A stretch of DNA of 64,000 nucleotides from Rhizobium sp. NXC14 (GTDB lineage Bacteria > Pseudomonadota > Alphaproteobacteria > Rhizobiales > Rhizobiaceae): contig NZ_CP021030.1 in NCBI RefSeq assembly GCF_002117485.1, forward strand, positions 375,001-439,000, written 5' to 3'. Every line of letters begins with the position of its first letter. The stretch's first letter is position 1. Positions 56,912 to 64,000 of this stretch are shown here, piece by piece. Made by a program: the position numbers and the translations under genes. The notes beneath the pieces are model-generated. The model was not told the DNA's origin. It was given only the letters and a program-made list of their open reading frames with translations, and searched no databases.

Positions 56912-57627
56912 CATCGCCCGACAAAAGCAAGGGAAACCGCTCCCGCGACGAGGTCCTCGCCGGTGAATATGTCTTGGGCGTCCTATCGCAGCAGGATCGC
57001 CGGGTGGTGGAAGAGCGCATGCGCCGCGATCGGATATTTGCGGCGATCGTCAGCCGTTGGGAAACCAACCTTTCCGCCTTCAACGACGAATATGACGGCG
57101 TCGCGCCGAGCCGGGAAACCTTCAAGCAGATCGAGTCCCGGCTGTTCGGCGAGGCCGGAAAACCCGCATCCTTTTCGCAGGGGCTGTGGAATTCGGCGAT
57201 CTTCTGGCGCTCATTGGCGTTCGCCTGCATCGTCGTCGCCGTCAGTGCCGTCATCTTCGCCTCCGGCCTTGTGCCGCAGCCGCAGGGGCCGGCACCGCTG
57301 GCAGCCGAACTTTCGGGCCAAAACAACGCGATCAATCTCCGCGCCTCCTATGAGATCCACAGCGGCCGGCTGAAGATCGTGCCTGTCGCCGGCGGCAAGC
57401 CGGAGGAGAAATCGCTCGAACTCTGGCTGGTGCCGGGCAGCGGCGCGTCGAAATCGCTCGGCATCTTCCAGCCCGGCGAAAGCGGCGAACTCGTCATTCC
57501 CGCCGATCTGCGCAATAATGTCGCCGATGGCGCAACCCTTGCCGTCAGCCTAGAGCCTTTCGGCGGCTCCCCCAGCGGACAGGTGACCGGTCCGGTCATT
57601 GCGAGCGGCAAGGTGCACCGGCCATAA
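56908..57627 (+). CDS. RskA-like anti-sigma factor
   Basis: A 239-residue membrane anti-sigma factor for the overlapping ECF sigma gene. A cytoplasmic sigma-binding part (about 1-90, with DEVLAGEYVLGVLSQQDRR) precedes a membrane segment (about 92-115) and a periplasmic RskA-type domain containing the LELWLVPGSG motif near 172. The start ATG 56908 overlaps the sigma stop as ATGA; a longer in-frame start at 56710 belongs to the displaced sigma frame. If the sigma gene is really broken, this gene would be left without a partner. The signal it senses is unknown. Confidence 0.88.
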   Translation: MTSPDKSKGNRSRDEVLAGEYVLGVLSQQDRRVVEERMRRDRIFAAIVSRWETNLSAFNDEYDGVAPSRETFKQIESRLFGEAGKPASFSQGLWNSAIFWRSLAFACIVVAVSAVIFASGLVPQPQGPAPLAAELSGQNNAINLRASYEIHSGRLKIVPVAGGKPEEKSLELWLVPGSGASKSLGIFQPGESGELVIPADLRNNVADGATLAVSLEPFGGSPSGQVTGPVIASGKVHRP

Positions 57628-57794
57628 CGATGCCTCGCGCGATGCGGTGGCCAGGACGGTCGCCAAGATAATCAGGGACAAGGAAGGACAAGGACAAAGA
57701 CGAGGGCGTCGTCCACGTCGATAAGGTGCTGTTGCCGACGATGTAAAACTATCCGTACCGGCAGAGGCATCGGGGGCTCTGCGCAGCGCCGCTT

Positions 57795-58448
57795 TTATTT
57801 CCAACCTGCAATGCCGACGGTTTCGGCGATCGCCTGGCGCAGGTCATCGAGCCCGTCGCCTTTTTCGGACGAGGTGGACAGCACGTAGGGATAGGCGGCC
57901 GGGCGCTTGCGGATCTTTTCCGCCGTGTCGGCCAGAAGCTTCGGCACGGCCGGCGCCTTGATCTTGTCGGTCTTGGTCAGCACCACCTGGTACGAGACGG
58001 CCGCCTTGTCGAGCAGGGTCAGAACCTCCTCGTCGTTCTTCTTGATGCCATGGCGGCTGTCGATCAGCACGTAGACGCGCTTCAGCGTCGCGCGGCCGCG
58101 CAGGTAATCGAAGACGAGCTTCGTCCACTTGTCGACCTGTTCCTTCGGCGCCTGCGCATAGCCATAACCCGGCATGTCGACGATCGCCGTCGGCGGCAGG
58201 TCGCCCGCTTCGCCGGAATATCCGTCCGGTACGAAGTAGTTGAGTTCCTGCGTGCGCCCCGGTGTGTTCGAGGTGCGCGCCAGACCTTTCTGACCGACCA
58301 GCGCATTGATGAGGGACGATTTTCCGACGTTCGAACGCCCGGCGAAGGCCACTTCCGGCGGTCCTTCCGGCGGCAGGAAGTTGAGCGACGGGACGCCGCG
58401 GATAAAAATCCATGGGTGGCCGAAGAGTGGCTTTTCGTGTTCGGGCAT
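57795..58448 (-). CDS. engB: Ribosome biogenesis GTPase YihA/YsxC (EngB)
   Basis: A 217-residue GTPase that helps assemble the large ribosomal subunit. The GTP-binding motifs are complete: [14 protein letters not shown] (G1, residues about 36-49), [11 protein letters not shown] (G2), DMPGYG (G3) and TKTDK (G4). Downstream of yidC on the same strand, after a terminator, it probably has its own promoter in part. The order yidC-engB-argB is well known in alphaproteobacteria. Confidence 0.95.
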   Translation of the reverse strand: MPEHEKPLFGHPWIFIRGVPSLNFLPPEGPPEVAFAGRSNVGKSSLINALVGQKGLARTSNTPGRTQELNYFVPDGYSGEAGDLPPTAIVDMPGYGYAQAPKEQVDKWTKLVFDYLRGRATLKRVYVLIDSRHGIKKNDEEVLTLLDKAAVSYQVVLTKTDKIKAPAVPKLLADTAEKIRKRPAAYPYVLSTSSEKGDGLDDLRQAIAETVGIAGWK

Positions 58449-58556
58449 GCGGGCTCGGCAATCTCCGGGTTCAGTCTTCTGTCGGCTTCGTGGTTTTGGC
58501 GGCGGATGTCAAGCTTTCAGACGGGCAGCGTCTTGCTTCACAAGCTGGCCGGAAAT

Positions 58557-58581
58557 GAAAAGCCCCGCCGAAGCGGGGCTT
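58557..58581 (-). terminator. Terminator after yidC
   Basis: Read on the minus strand, AAGCCCCGC pairs with GCGGGGCTT around a TTCG loop and is followed by TTCATTT. It lies between yidC and engB. Confidence 0.8.
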
Positions 58582-58588
58582 GAAAGCA

Positions 58589-60385
58589 TCATTTCGACGG
58601 TGCCGTCTTTCGTCGGAACAGGCCCTTCAGATTGTCGAAGAGTTCGACCTTGACGCCGTGGCGCTTCATGATCACCGACTGCTGGATCACCGAGAGCGTG
58701 TTGTTCCAGGCCCAGTAGATGACGAGGCCTGCCGGGAAGCTCGCCAGCATGAACATGAACACCAGCGGCATCCAGTTGAAGATCATCGCCTGCGTCGGGT
58801 CGGGCGGCGTCGGGTTCATGCGCATCTGCAGGAACATGGTGACGCCCATGATCAGCGGCCAGACGCCGAGATGCAGGAAGGTCGGCGCCTCGAAGGGCAG
58901 CAGGCCGAACAGGTTGACGATCGTCGTCGGATCGGGCGCCGAAAGGTCCTTGATCCAGCCGAAGAACGGCGCGTGCCGCATCTCGATGGTGATGTAGATC
59001 ACCTTGTAGAGCGAGAAGAAGATCGGGATCTGCAGCGCCACTGGCCAGCAGCCGGCGATCGGGTTGATCTTCTCGTCCTTGTAGAGCTGCATCGTCGCCT
59101 GCTGCAGCGCCATGCGGTCATCGCCGAATTTCGCCTTCAGCTCCTCCATCTTCGGCTGCATGCGCTTCATGTTCGCCATGGAGGCGTACTGCTTGCTGGC
59201 GAGCGGAAAGAACAGCGCCTTGACGACGATCGTGGTGCAGAGGATCGCCACGCCGAAATTGCCGAAGAAGCGATAGAAGAAGTCCATCAGCTTGAACATC
59301 GGCTTGGTGATGAAATAGAACCAGCCCCAGTCGATGAGCCGGTCGAACTTCGGGATCGAATAGGAGGCCTCGTAGCCGTCGATGACGGGCACTTCCTTGG
59401 CGCCGGCAAAGACGAGGTTCTTGAGCTCGACCGACTGGCCCGGCGCAACGGTGAAGGCATCGTCCTTATAGTCGGCCTGATAGCGCGGCTGACCGTCGGA
59501 AAAATACGAGAAGTGTGCCTCATAGGCTGACGTCTGCGGCGGTACGATCGTCGCCGCCCAGTATTTGTCGGTAATGCCGAGCCAGCCGCCGGTGGATTTC
59601 GCCGGGGCCACGGCTTCCTTCTCCACCGCGCTATATTTGCTTTCGATCAGGCCGTCGTCGCCGATGACGCCGATAAACCCTTCGTGCAGCACGTAGACGG
59701 AGGGGGTCGTCGGCTTGTTGTAACGCGTCACGCGGCCGTAGGAGGAAAGCGAGGCAGGAGCCTGGCTCGAATTCTGAACCTTGTCGGCGACGGTGAACAT
59801 GTAGCGCTCGTCGACGGAAATCGTGCGAGTGAAGGTCAGGCCCTTGTCATTGGTATAGGAGAGCGTCACCGGTGTCTTCTCGGTGAGCTTGGCGCCTTCA
59901 GGCGCCGTCCACAGCGTCGAGGGACCGGGGACCGCACCCGTTGCGTCGCTGCCGATATAGCCGAGCTCGGTGAAGTAACCATCCTTGGTTTCGGCCGGGC
60001 TGAACAGCGTGATGGTCGGGCTCGAGTCGTCGACGGTCTCGTGATAGCCCTTGAGCTTCAGGTCGTCTAGCCGGGCGCCGGCAAGGTTGATCGAGCCGGA
60101 AAGGGCAGGGGTGTCGATGACGATGCGCGGGGTCTTTTCGAGCGCCTGCTCGCGCGTCGCCGTCGCGGCTGCCTGGCCGGTCGGGGCCGCGCCGGTCGTT
60201 TGTGCCGGTCCTCCGCCGGCAGCAGCCGGCTGCTGCGTCTGCTCGGTCTGCTGTTGCGCCTTCTGGGCTTCCTGCGTCTTGCGCTGGGCCTCGATGCGCG
60301 GATTCATATAGAGAAACTGCCAGCCGAGGACGATCAGCACCGAGAGAGCGATCGCAATGAAATAATTGCGGTTGTTTTCCATCAT
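58589..60385 (-). CDS. yidC: Membrane protein insertase YidC
   Basis: Inserts and folds inner-membrane proteins with or without SecYEG. The 598 residues have an N-terminal membrane segment ([16 protein letters not shown], about 6-21), a Gln/Ala-rich linker, a large periplasmic domain (about 80-350), and the conserved five-segment 60KD_IMP region (about 360-570), including the hydrophilic-groove arginine of [20 protein letters not shown]. The start overlaps the rnpA stop (ATGA). Length is typical of the long gram-negative form. Confidence 0.97.
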   Translation of the reverse strand: MMENNRNYFIAIALSVLIVLGWQFLYMNPRIEAQRKTQEAQKAQQQTEQTQQPAAAGGGPAQTTGAAPTGQAAATATREQALEKTPRIVIDTPALSGSINLAGARLDDLKLKGYHETVDDSSPTITLFSPAETKDGYFTELGYIGSDATGAVPGPSTLWTAPEGAKLTEKTPVTLSYTNDKGLTFTRTISVDERYMFTVADKVQNSSQAPASLSSYGRVTRYNKPTTPSVYVLHEGFIGVIGDDGLIESKYSAVEKEAVAPAKSTGGWLGITDKYWAATIVPPQTSAYEAHFSYFSDGQPRYQADYKDDAFTVAPGQSVELKNLVFAGAKEVPVIDGYEASYSIPKFDRLIDWGWFYFITKPMFKLMDFFYRFFGNFGVAILCTTIVVKALFFPLASKQYASMANMKRMQPKMEELKAKFGDDRMALQQATMQLYKDEKINPIAGCWPVALQIPIFFSLYKVIYITIEMRHAPFFGWIKDLSAPDPTTIVNLFGLLPFEAPTFLHLGVWPLIMGVTMFLQMRMNPTPPDPTQAMIFNWMPLVFMFMLASFPAGLVIYWAWNNTLSVIQQSVIMKRHGVKVELFDNLKGLFRRKTAPSK

Positions 60386-60783
60386 AGGTTCCTGGGGCGT
60401 CCGTCTCCGGGGCGCCGGTGTTTCGGCCTGGTTTCCACGCGGGATTTCAATTCCGCGGCCAATTCCTGGAAGGACGCGTCGAGCACGTCCCTGCGCGCGA
60501 CAACCACATAGTCGTGTCCGGGCTTCATTGCAAACCCCGCATGAAGCCGCACCGCCTCTTTCAGGCGGCGGCGCATGCGGTTTCGCTCTACGGCATTGCC
60601 ATGTTTTTTGGTGACTGTAAAACCGACACGCGCCTGGCTGTCGGGTTCCTTCCGGTCGAGCACTTCGAGAAGGAAGAGTCCTCCCCGGCGTTTTTCGCCC
60701 TCGCGCACGGCAAGAAACTGCGGGCGGCTCTTCAGCCGCCCGACAGCGTGTTTTTTCTCACTGGTCGTCAATTCGCCCGCCAT
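60382..60783 (-). CDS. rnpA: Ribonuclease P protein component
   Basis: Protein subunit of RNase P, which cuts 5' leaders from pre-tRNAs. The family signature [13 protein letters not shown] (about residues 70-82) and the core [15 protein letters not shown] are intact. At 133 residues it is slightly longer than enteric RnpA, as is common in rhizobia. It follows rpmH by about 20 bases and overlaps yidC by four bases. Confidence 0.95.
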   Translation of the reverse strand: MAGELTTSEKKHAVGRLKSRPQFLAVREGEKRRGGLFLLEVLDRKEPDSQARVGFTVTKKHGNAVERNRMRRRLKEAVRLHAGFAMKPGHDYVVVARRDVLDASFQELAAELKSRVETRPKHRRPGDGRPRNL

Positions 60784-60804
60784 CTCTTATCGGGCAACCC
60801 GGCC

Positions 60805-60939
60805 TTAAGCCGAGAGACGCTTGCGGCCCTGCGCGCGGCGGGCAGCGATGACCTTGCGGCCACCCTTCGTGGACATGCGCGCACGGAAGCCGTGGCGACG
60901 CTTGCGAACAAGCTTGGATGGTTGGTAAGTACGCTTCAT
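60805..60939 (-). CDS. rpmH: 50S ribosomal protein L34
   Basis: A 44-residue basic protein, [18 protein letters not shown] and on to RARGRKRLSA, the universal L34 sequence. It is too short for most gene-length filters. It is the first gene of the rpmH-rnpA-yidC block, with a clear promoter upstream. In many bacteria this neighbourhood is close to the replication origin; no dnaA or origin is visible here. Confidence 0.97.
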   Translation of the reverse strand: MKRTYQPSKLVRKRRHGFRARMSTKGGRKVIAARRAQGRKRLSA

Positions 60940-61357
60940 TTATTTAAACACCGCGGAGTGCGGCCCTTCTTGAATTTGCATGATGCAAGGAGCGTTGTTT
61001 TTCGAACGGGCGAGCCATGAAGGCCTTAGGTGACCGGACGTGCGGCGGCTTATACGGATGAAGCCTGCCAAAGTCAATTATAACTGATCATTTCACCGCT
61101 AATGCTGGCCTGCGCGTGGTTTTCGCATGTAAGTGTTAATAAGTTTGTTTTACTCCAGAAGGTTGTGCTTGGTCGCCGCCGCGACGGAAAGTCATGCTTT
61201 TCAGCGACTTGCGCCTGGGGCGGACGCCAGTATGGCTAATATTCAGGGGCCATAATCGTAAACATTAGAAATGTAACTTTAAGGAATTTCGCGGATATTC
61301 GCACCATCAGCCGGGAACTAGCTTTCCAGGCAGTGATGGGAGCTAGGAGGCATTGCA
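60940..61357. other. 418-base gap between rpmH and the third chemoreceptor
   Basis: The divergent region contains the rpmH promoter on the minus strand. The remainder, AT-richer toward 61100-61300, shows no gene, RNA or repeat that I can support. The promoter of the chemoreceptor must lie here but I cannot place it. Confidence 0.6.
61049..61077 (-). promoter_or_regulatory. Promoter of the rpmH-rnpA-yidC operon
   Basis: On the minus strand TTGACT (61077-61072) and TATAAG (61054-61049) are separated by exactly 17 bases, close to the ideal sigma-70 pattern. The leader before rpmH would be about 100 bases. Confidence 0.8.
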
Positions 61358-63355
61358 TTGAAGATCCGCGGCAAGATTAATCTGCTGGTTTGCGTAATGG
61401 GCGCCGTCGCCCTTCTGATCGGCGCAACGGCATTGTCCGCCATGCGCGAATACAGCCGCAACCTCACTGCTTACGAGCAGGCCGCCGCCCGCGCCTATGC
61501 CGGCGAGCGCCTCAACCGTTTCGTCACCGCTGTCGTCATGGAGTCGCGCGGCATCTATGCGGCGAAGACGATCCAGGATACGCCGAACTTCGCCAAGGGC
61601 ATCACGGCCGCTCTCGATGAGATCGACAAGGTCATCGCCGGCTGGGCGCCGCTCGTTCCCGAAAGCGAGAAGGCCAACTTCGCCAAGCTCGTCTCTCGCG
61701 CCGCCGAATTCCGCACCTTCCGCACGGAAACGGCCCGCCTCGGCACCGAAGTCGGGCCCGAGGCCGCCAGCCAGCAGGGCAACAACGAGGCCAATCGCGC
61801 CAATCGCAAGGCCTTCCAGGCTGAAATCGACGCGGTCGTCGCTACCGACAAGGCAGCTCTCGACGCCGTCAACGCCGATATCGAAAGTTTCCGCTCCTGG
61901 GTCCTGATGCTCGTGCTCAGCATTACCGGCATCGGCATCGCGGTCGGCATCGGCATGGGCTTTTATATCGGCACCAGCCATCTGAGCCGCCCGATCAAGC
62001 GTGTCACCCACGCGATCAAGGAGGTCGCCAACGGCAATTTCGACGCCGAGGTTCCCTTTGCCGGCCGCAAGGACGAAATCGGCGAGATGGCCGCCGCTGT
62101 CGCGGTCTTCAAGGAGAACGGCCTTGCCGTCAAGCGCCTGAACGCTCAGGAGGCGGCGATGCGCGCCAAGAGCGACGATCTGCAGTCGAGCATGTCGGTC
62201 GTCGTGGCCGCGGCTGCGGCCGGCGATTTCAGCCATCGCATCGACAAGGACTATCAGGACGAGAACCTCAACCGGTTCGCCGGCAATATCAACATGCTGC
62301 TGTCGAGCGTCGATGCCGGGATCGGCGAGACCCGCCGCGTCATCGCAAGCCTTGCCGAAGGCGATCTGACCCAGACGATGAACGGCAATTTCCAGGGCGC
62401 CTTCGCCGAGCTGCAGCAGAACGTCAACAACAGCTTCGTAACGCTGCAGGCGACGATGCGCGAAGTGCGCGAGACGACCGAAGCGATGAACGGCAACACA
62501 TCCGAGCTGCGCAATGCCAGCGACGACCTGTCGAAGCGCACTGAGCAGCAGGCGGCGGCCCTCGAACAGACCTCCGCGGCGCTCGACGAGATCACAGCCG
62601 TCGTCCAGAACTCCACCGAGCGGGCGCATGAAGCGACCGTCATGGTCTCAGAAGCCAAAGAAAATGCCGGCCGCTCCGGCGTCGTCGTCCGCAACGCCGT
62701 CGAGGCCATGGGCCGCATCGAGCAGGCCTCGCGCGAAATCAGCCAGATTATCAACGTTATCGATGAGATCGCCTTCCAGACCAACCTCCTGGCGCTGAAC
62801 GCCGGGGTCGAGGCGGCCCGCGCCGGCGAGGCCGGCAAGGGCTTCGCGGTGGTCGCGCAGGAAGTGCGTGAACTCGCCCAGCGTTCGGCGACCGCCGCCA
62901 AGGACATCAAGGCACTGATCACCAAATCGGGCGATGAGGTGCAGGTCGGCGTCAAACTCGTCCAGGCGACCGGCGAGGCGCTGTCCGAGATCGGCACCCG
63001 CATCATAGCGATCAACGACCATATCCATTCGATCGCGACAGCCGCGGTCGAACAGTCGACCGGCCTCAAGGAGGTCAACACCGCCGTCAACCAGATGGAT
63101 CAGGTGACCCAGCAGAATGCTGCAATGGTGGAAGAAACCTCTGCCGCCACGCACCGGCTTTCAGCCGAAGCCAACGGGCTGGTGCACCTCATTGCCCGCT
63201 TCAAGCTTTCGGATGCGGTGGAGCCCGTGGCGCTTGTGCGCAACGAGCCGCACAGGCAGCCGGTCGCCTCACCCGCCCGCCGCGCGATCGCCAAAGTCGC
63301 CCGCGCCTTCGGCGGCAGTGCGGCTGCAGCCGAGCAGAGCTGGGAAGAGTTCTGA
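61358..63355 (+). CDS. Methyl-accepting chemotaxis protein with C-terminal WEEF tail
   Basis: A 665-residue chemoreceptor. Membrane segments are at about 7-29 and 184-208; the helical periplasmic part between them (about 30-183) resembles a four-helix bundle. HAMP modules follow at about 210-265 and further to 365, then the signalling domain with the [19 protein letters not shown] hairpin. It ends QSWEEF, a CheR/CheB-docking-like tail. It starts with TTG at 61358, seven bases after AGGAGG, a rare but well-supported start. The ligand is unknown. Confidence 0.92.
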   Translation: MKIRGKINLLVCVMGAVALLIGATALSAMREYSRNLTAYEQAAARAYAGERLNRFVTAVVMESRGIYAAKTIQDTPNFAKGITAALDEIDKVIAGWAPLVPESEKANFAKLVSRAAEFRTFRTETARLGTEVGPEAASQQGNNEANRANRKAFQAEIDAVVATDKAALDAVNADIESFRSWVLMLVLSITGIGIAVGIGMGFYIGTSHLSRPIKRVTHAIKEVANGNFDAEVPFAGRKDEIGEMAAAVAVFKENGLAVKRLNAQEAAMRAKSDDLQSSMSVVVAAAAAGDFSHRIDKDYQDENLNRFAGNINMLLSSVDAGIGETRRVIASLAEGDLTQTMNGNFQGAFAELQQNVNNSFVTLQATMREVRETTEAMNGNTSELRNASDDLSKRTEQQAAALEQTSAALDEITAVVQNSTERAHEATVMVSEAKENAGRSGVVVRNAVEAMGRIEQASREISQIINVIDEIAFQTNLLALNAGVEAARAGEAGKGFAVVAQEVRELAQRSATAAKDIKALITKSGDEVQVGVKLVQATGEALSEIGTRIIAINDHIHSIATAAVEQSTGLKEVNTAVNQMDQVTQQNAAMVEETSAATHRLSAEANGLVHLIARFKLSDAVEPVALVRNEPHRQPVASPARRAIAKVARAFGGSAAAAEQSWEEF

Positions 63356-63698
63356 GACTCTTCCAACGCCCAGTAGCTGCCCCTCATCCTAACCCTCGCC
63401 CCGTAAATCGGGGCGAGGGGACGTGCCAGGCGCGACGTTGAGATGGAGGAGGCCGGTGCGGCATGTCCCTTCGCCCCGTTTACGGGGAAAAGGTGCCGGC
63501 AGGCGGATGAGGGGCCGCCCCGTCACGCCAACCAGAGAGCAATTGCGCCAACCTAACGAATCACGACGCCGCCTCCGGCAGCATTTCTTTGTGGCGACGT
63601 GACGCTGCTCGCAAAGATTTGAAAGCGGAACCTATTGGTCTAATATAAAGCTCCAACGGTAAGGGTGGCCAAAGCGCTGCCGATCGGGCGAGACAAGA
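63356..63698. other. 343-base gap with RIME copy 3
   Basis: The first part holds the RIME-like element; the remaining 180 bases before the sensor gene show no gene. An AT-rich stretch near 63635-63650 (CTAATATAAAG) could carry the promoter of the downstream gene. Confidence 0.5.
63379..63515. repeat. RIME-like palindromic intergenic repeat, copy 3
   Basis: About 137 bases bounded by GCCCCTCA and TGAGGGGC, with internal stems CCCCGTAAATCGGGG and CCCCGTTTACGGGG. It is the third copy in the window and is in the same orientation as copy 1. It separates the chemoreceptor from the next gene on the same strand. Confidence 0.85.
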
Positions 63699-64000
63699 AT
63701 GCCGGTGCGAAACCAGGGCGACAATCCTTCGGCAGAACCCCCAGCAGCCACCGAGGCTGCCAAGGGGCGGTGCCCGTCCGGCTTCTTCGGCGGGCTTTCG
63801 GGCAAGCTGCTCTGGCTCACCGTCGTCTTCATCATGCTCGCCGAGATCCTGATTTTCTTTCCCTCTGTCGCCAGCATGCGGATGCGCTGGCTGCAGGACA
63901 GGCTGAACACGGCCGCCGCCGCCGCCATCGTCATCGACGGGCTGCAGCCGATCGAGCTGCCGCGCGCTCTGCAGAAGGAAACGCTGGAGGCGACCGGCAC
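63699..64000 (+). CDS. Membrane sensor protein, N-terminal part (runs off window)
   Basis: The visible 100 residues start MPVRNQGDNPSAEPP, then a membrane segment (GKLLWLTVVFIMLAEIL, about 34-55) and a periplasmic start VASMRMRWLQDRLNTAAAA. This is the N-terminal pattern of rhizobial membrane histidine kinases of the KLLWLT-type, but the kinase domain is outside the window. Start at ATG 63699 lacks a strong site. The role is uncertain. Confidence 0.65.
   Translation, partial: MPVRNQGDNPSAEPPAATEAAKGRCPSGFFGGLSGKLLWLTVVFIMLAEILIFFPSVASMRMRWLQDRLNTAAAAAIVIDGLQPIELPRALQKETLEATG

Noticed and set aside
57654..57710. GGACAAGG-type short tandem pattern after the anti-sigma gene
   Set aside because: Units are irregular and few; not a CRISPR or defined repeat.
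61343..62629. A 428-codon minus-strand frame opposite the third chemoreceptor
   Set aside because: Shadow of a repetitive helical gene; composition is unnatural.

Overview
The window looks like ordinary chromosomal DNA of a Rhizobiales alphaproteobacterium, most likely Rhizobium of the leguminosarum/etli group. The evidence is high-GC coding with rhizobial codon use, the neighbourhoods glnD-murJ, mutS-malic enzyme-olsB and lptC-lptA-lptB-rpoN-hpf-ptsN, a Mur-type Fur regulator next to plsC and miaB, an ornithine-lipid OlsB acyltransferase, and several RIME-like palindromic intergenic repeats. Species identity is inferred from memory of these neighbourhoods; no database search was run.

Layout. 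1-6.6 kb (minus strand): phoH (cut by the window edge), miaB, plsC, mur, rimI, tsaB, nfuA, a universal stress protein and trpS, i.e. tRNA/ribosome maintenance, phospholipid synthesis, Fe-S and metal control. 6.7-7.9 kb: a VOC protein, a small exported M15-type peptidase and the first RIME element. 8-15.6 kb (minus): murJ, glnD, a 91-residue unknown and mutS. 15.7-22 kb: malic enzyme (+), a second RIME, olsB, a hybrid histidine kinase with one degenerate and one canonical receiver, and lspA. 22-27.5 kb: two RNA/SAM methyltransferases, a Nudix hydrolase, a CoxG-like protein, a GNAT, a LapA-like membrane protein, ihfB and sppA. 27.7-34 kb (+): lptC-lptA-lptB, rpoN, an EamA exporter, hpf and ptsN, closed by a bidirectional terminator.

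34-40.5 kb holds two chemoreceptors (a transmembrane one with a C-terminal WEEF tail and a soluble globin-coupled one), ribokinase and rmuC. 40.6-43.6 kb (+) is def-[vapBC-type toxin-antitoxin]-fmt-truA; the TA pair sits between def and fmt and has a near-perfect operator over its promoter and ribosome-binding site. 43.7-46.4 kb (minus) is a membrane protein, dapE and dapD (lysine/peptidoglycan precursor). 46.6-52.6 kb: a LOG-family protein, an exported four-EF-hand protein, a HAD nucleotidase, ada with an overlapping PEP-mutase/isocitrate-lyase family gene, lldD and a VOC protein.

52.6-57.7 kb is the most irregular stretch: mosaic repeats, an orphan reading-frame tail, a ~110-bp duplicate of the 3' end of argB, a divergent LysR/short-chain dehydrogenase pair lying between that duplicate and the intact argB, and an ECF sigma/anti-sigma pair whose sigma gene carries two opposite frameshifts. 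57.8-60.9 kb (minus) is the conserved rpmH-rnpA-yidC-engB block, with a clear promoter upstream of rpmH. The window ends with a third chemoreceptor (TTG start, WEEF tail), a third RIME element and the start of a membrane sensor protein.

I found no rRNA, tRNA, CRISPR array, prophage or transposase. No wholly new multigene system is evident. The strongest leads are the argB-tail duplication around the LysR/SDR pair, the frameshifted sigma factor, the globin-coupled receptor with proline where the haem-binding histidine is expected, and the compact vapBC operator.
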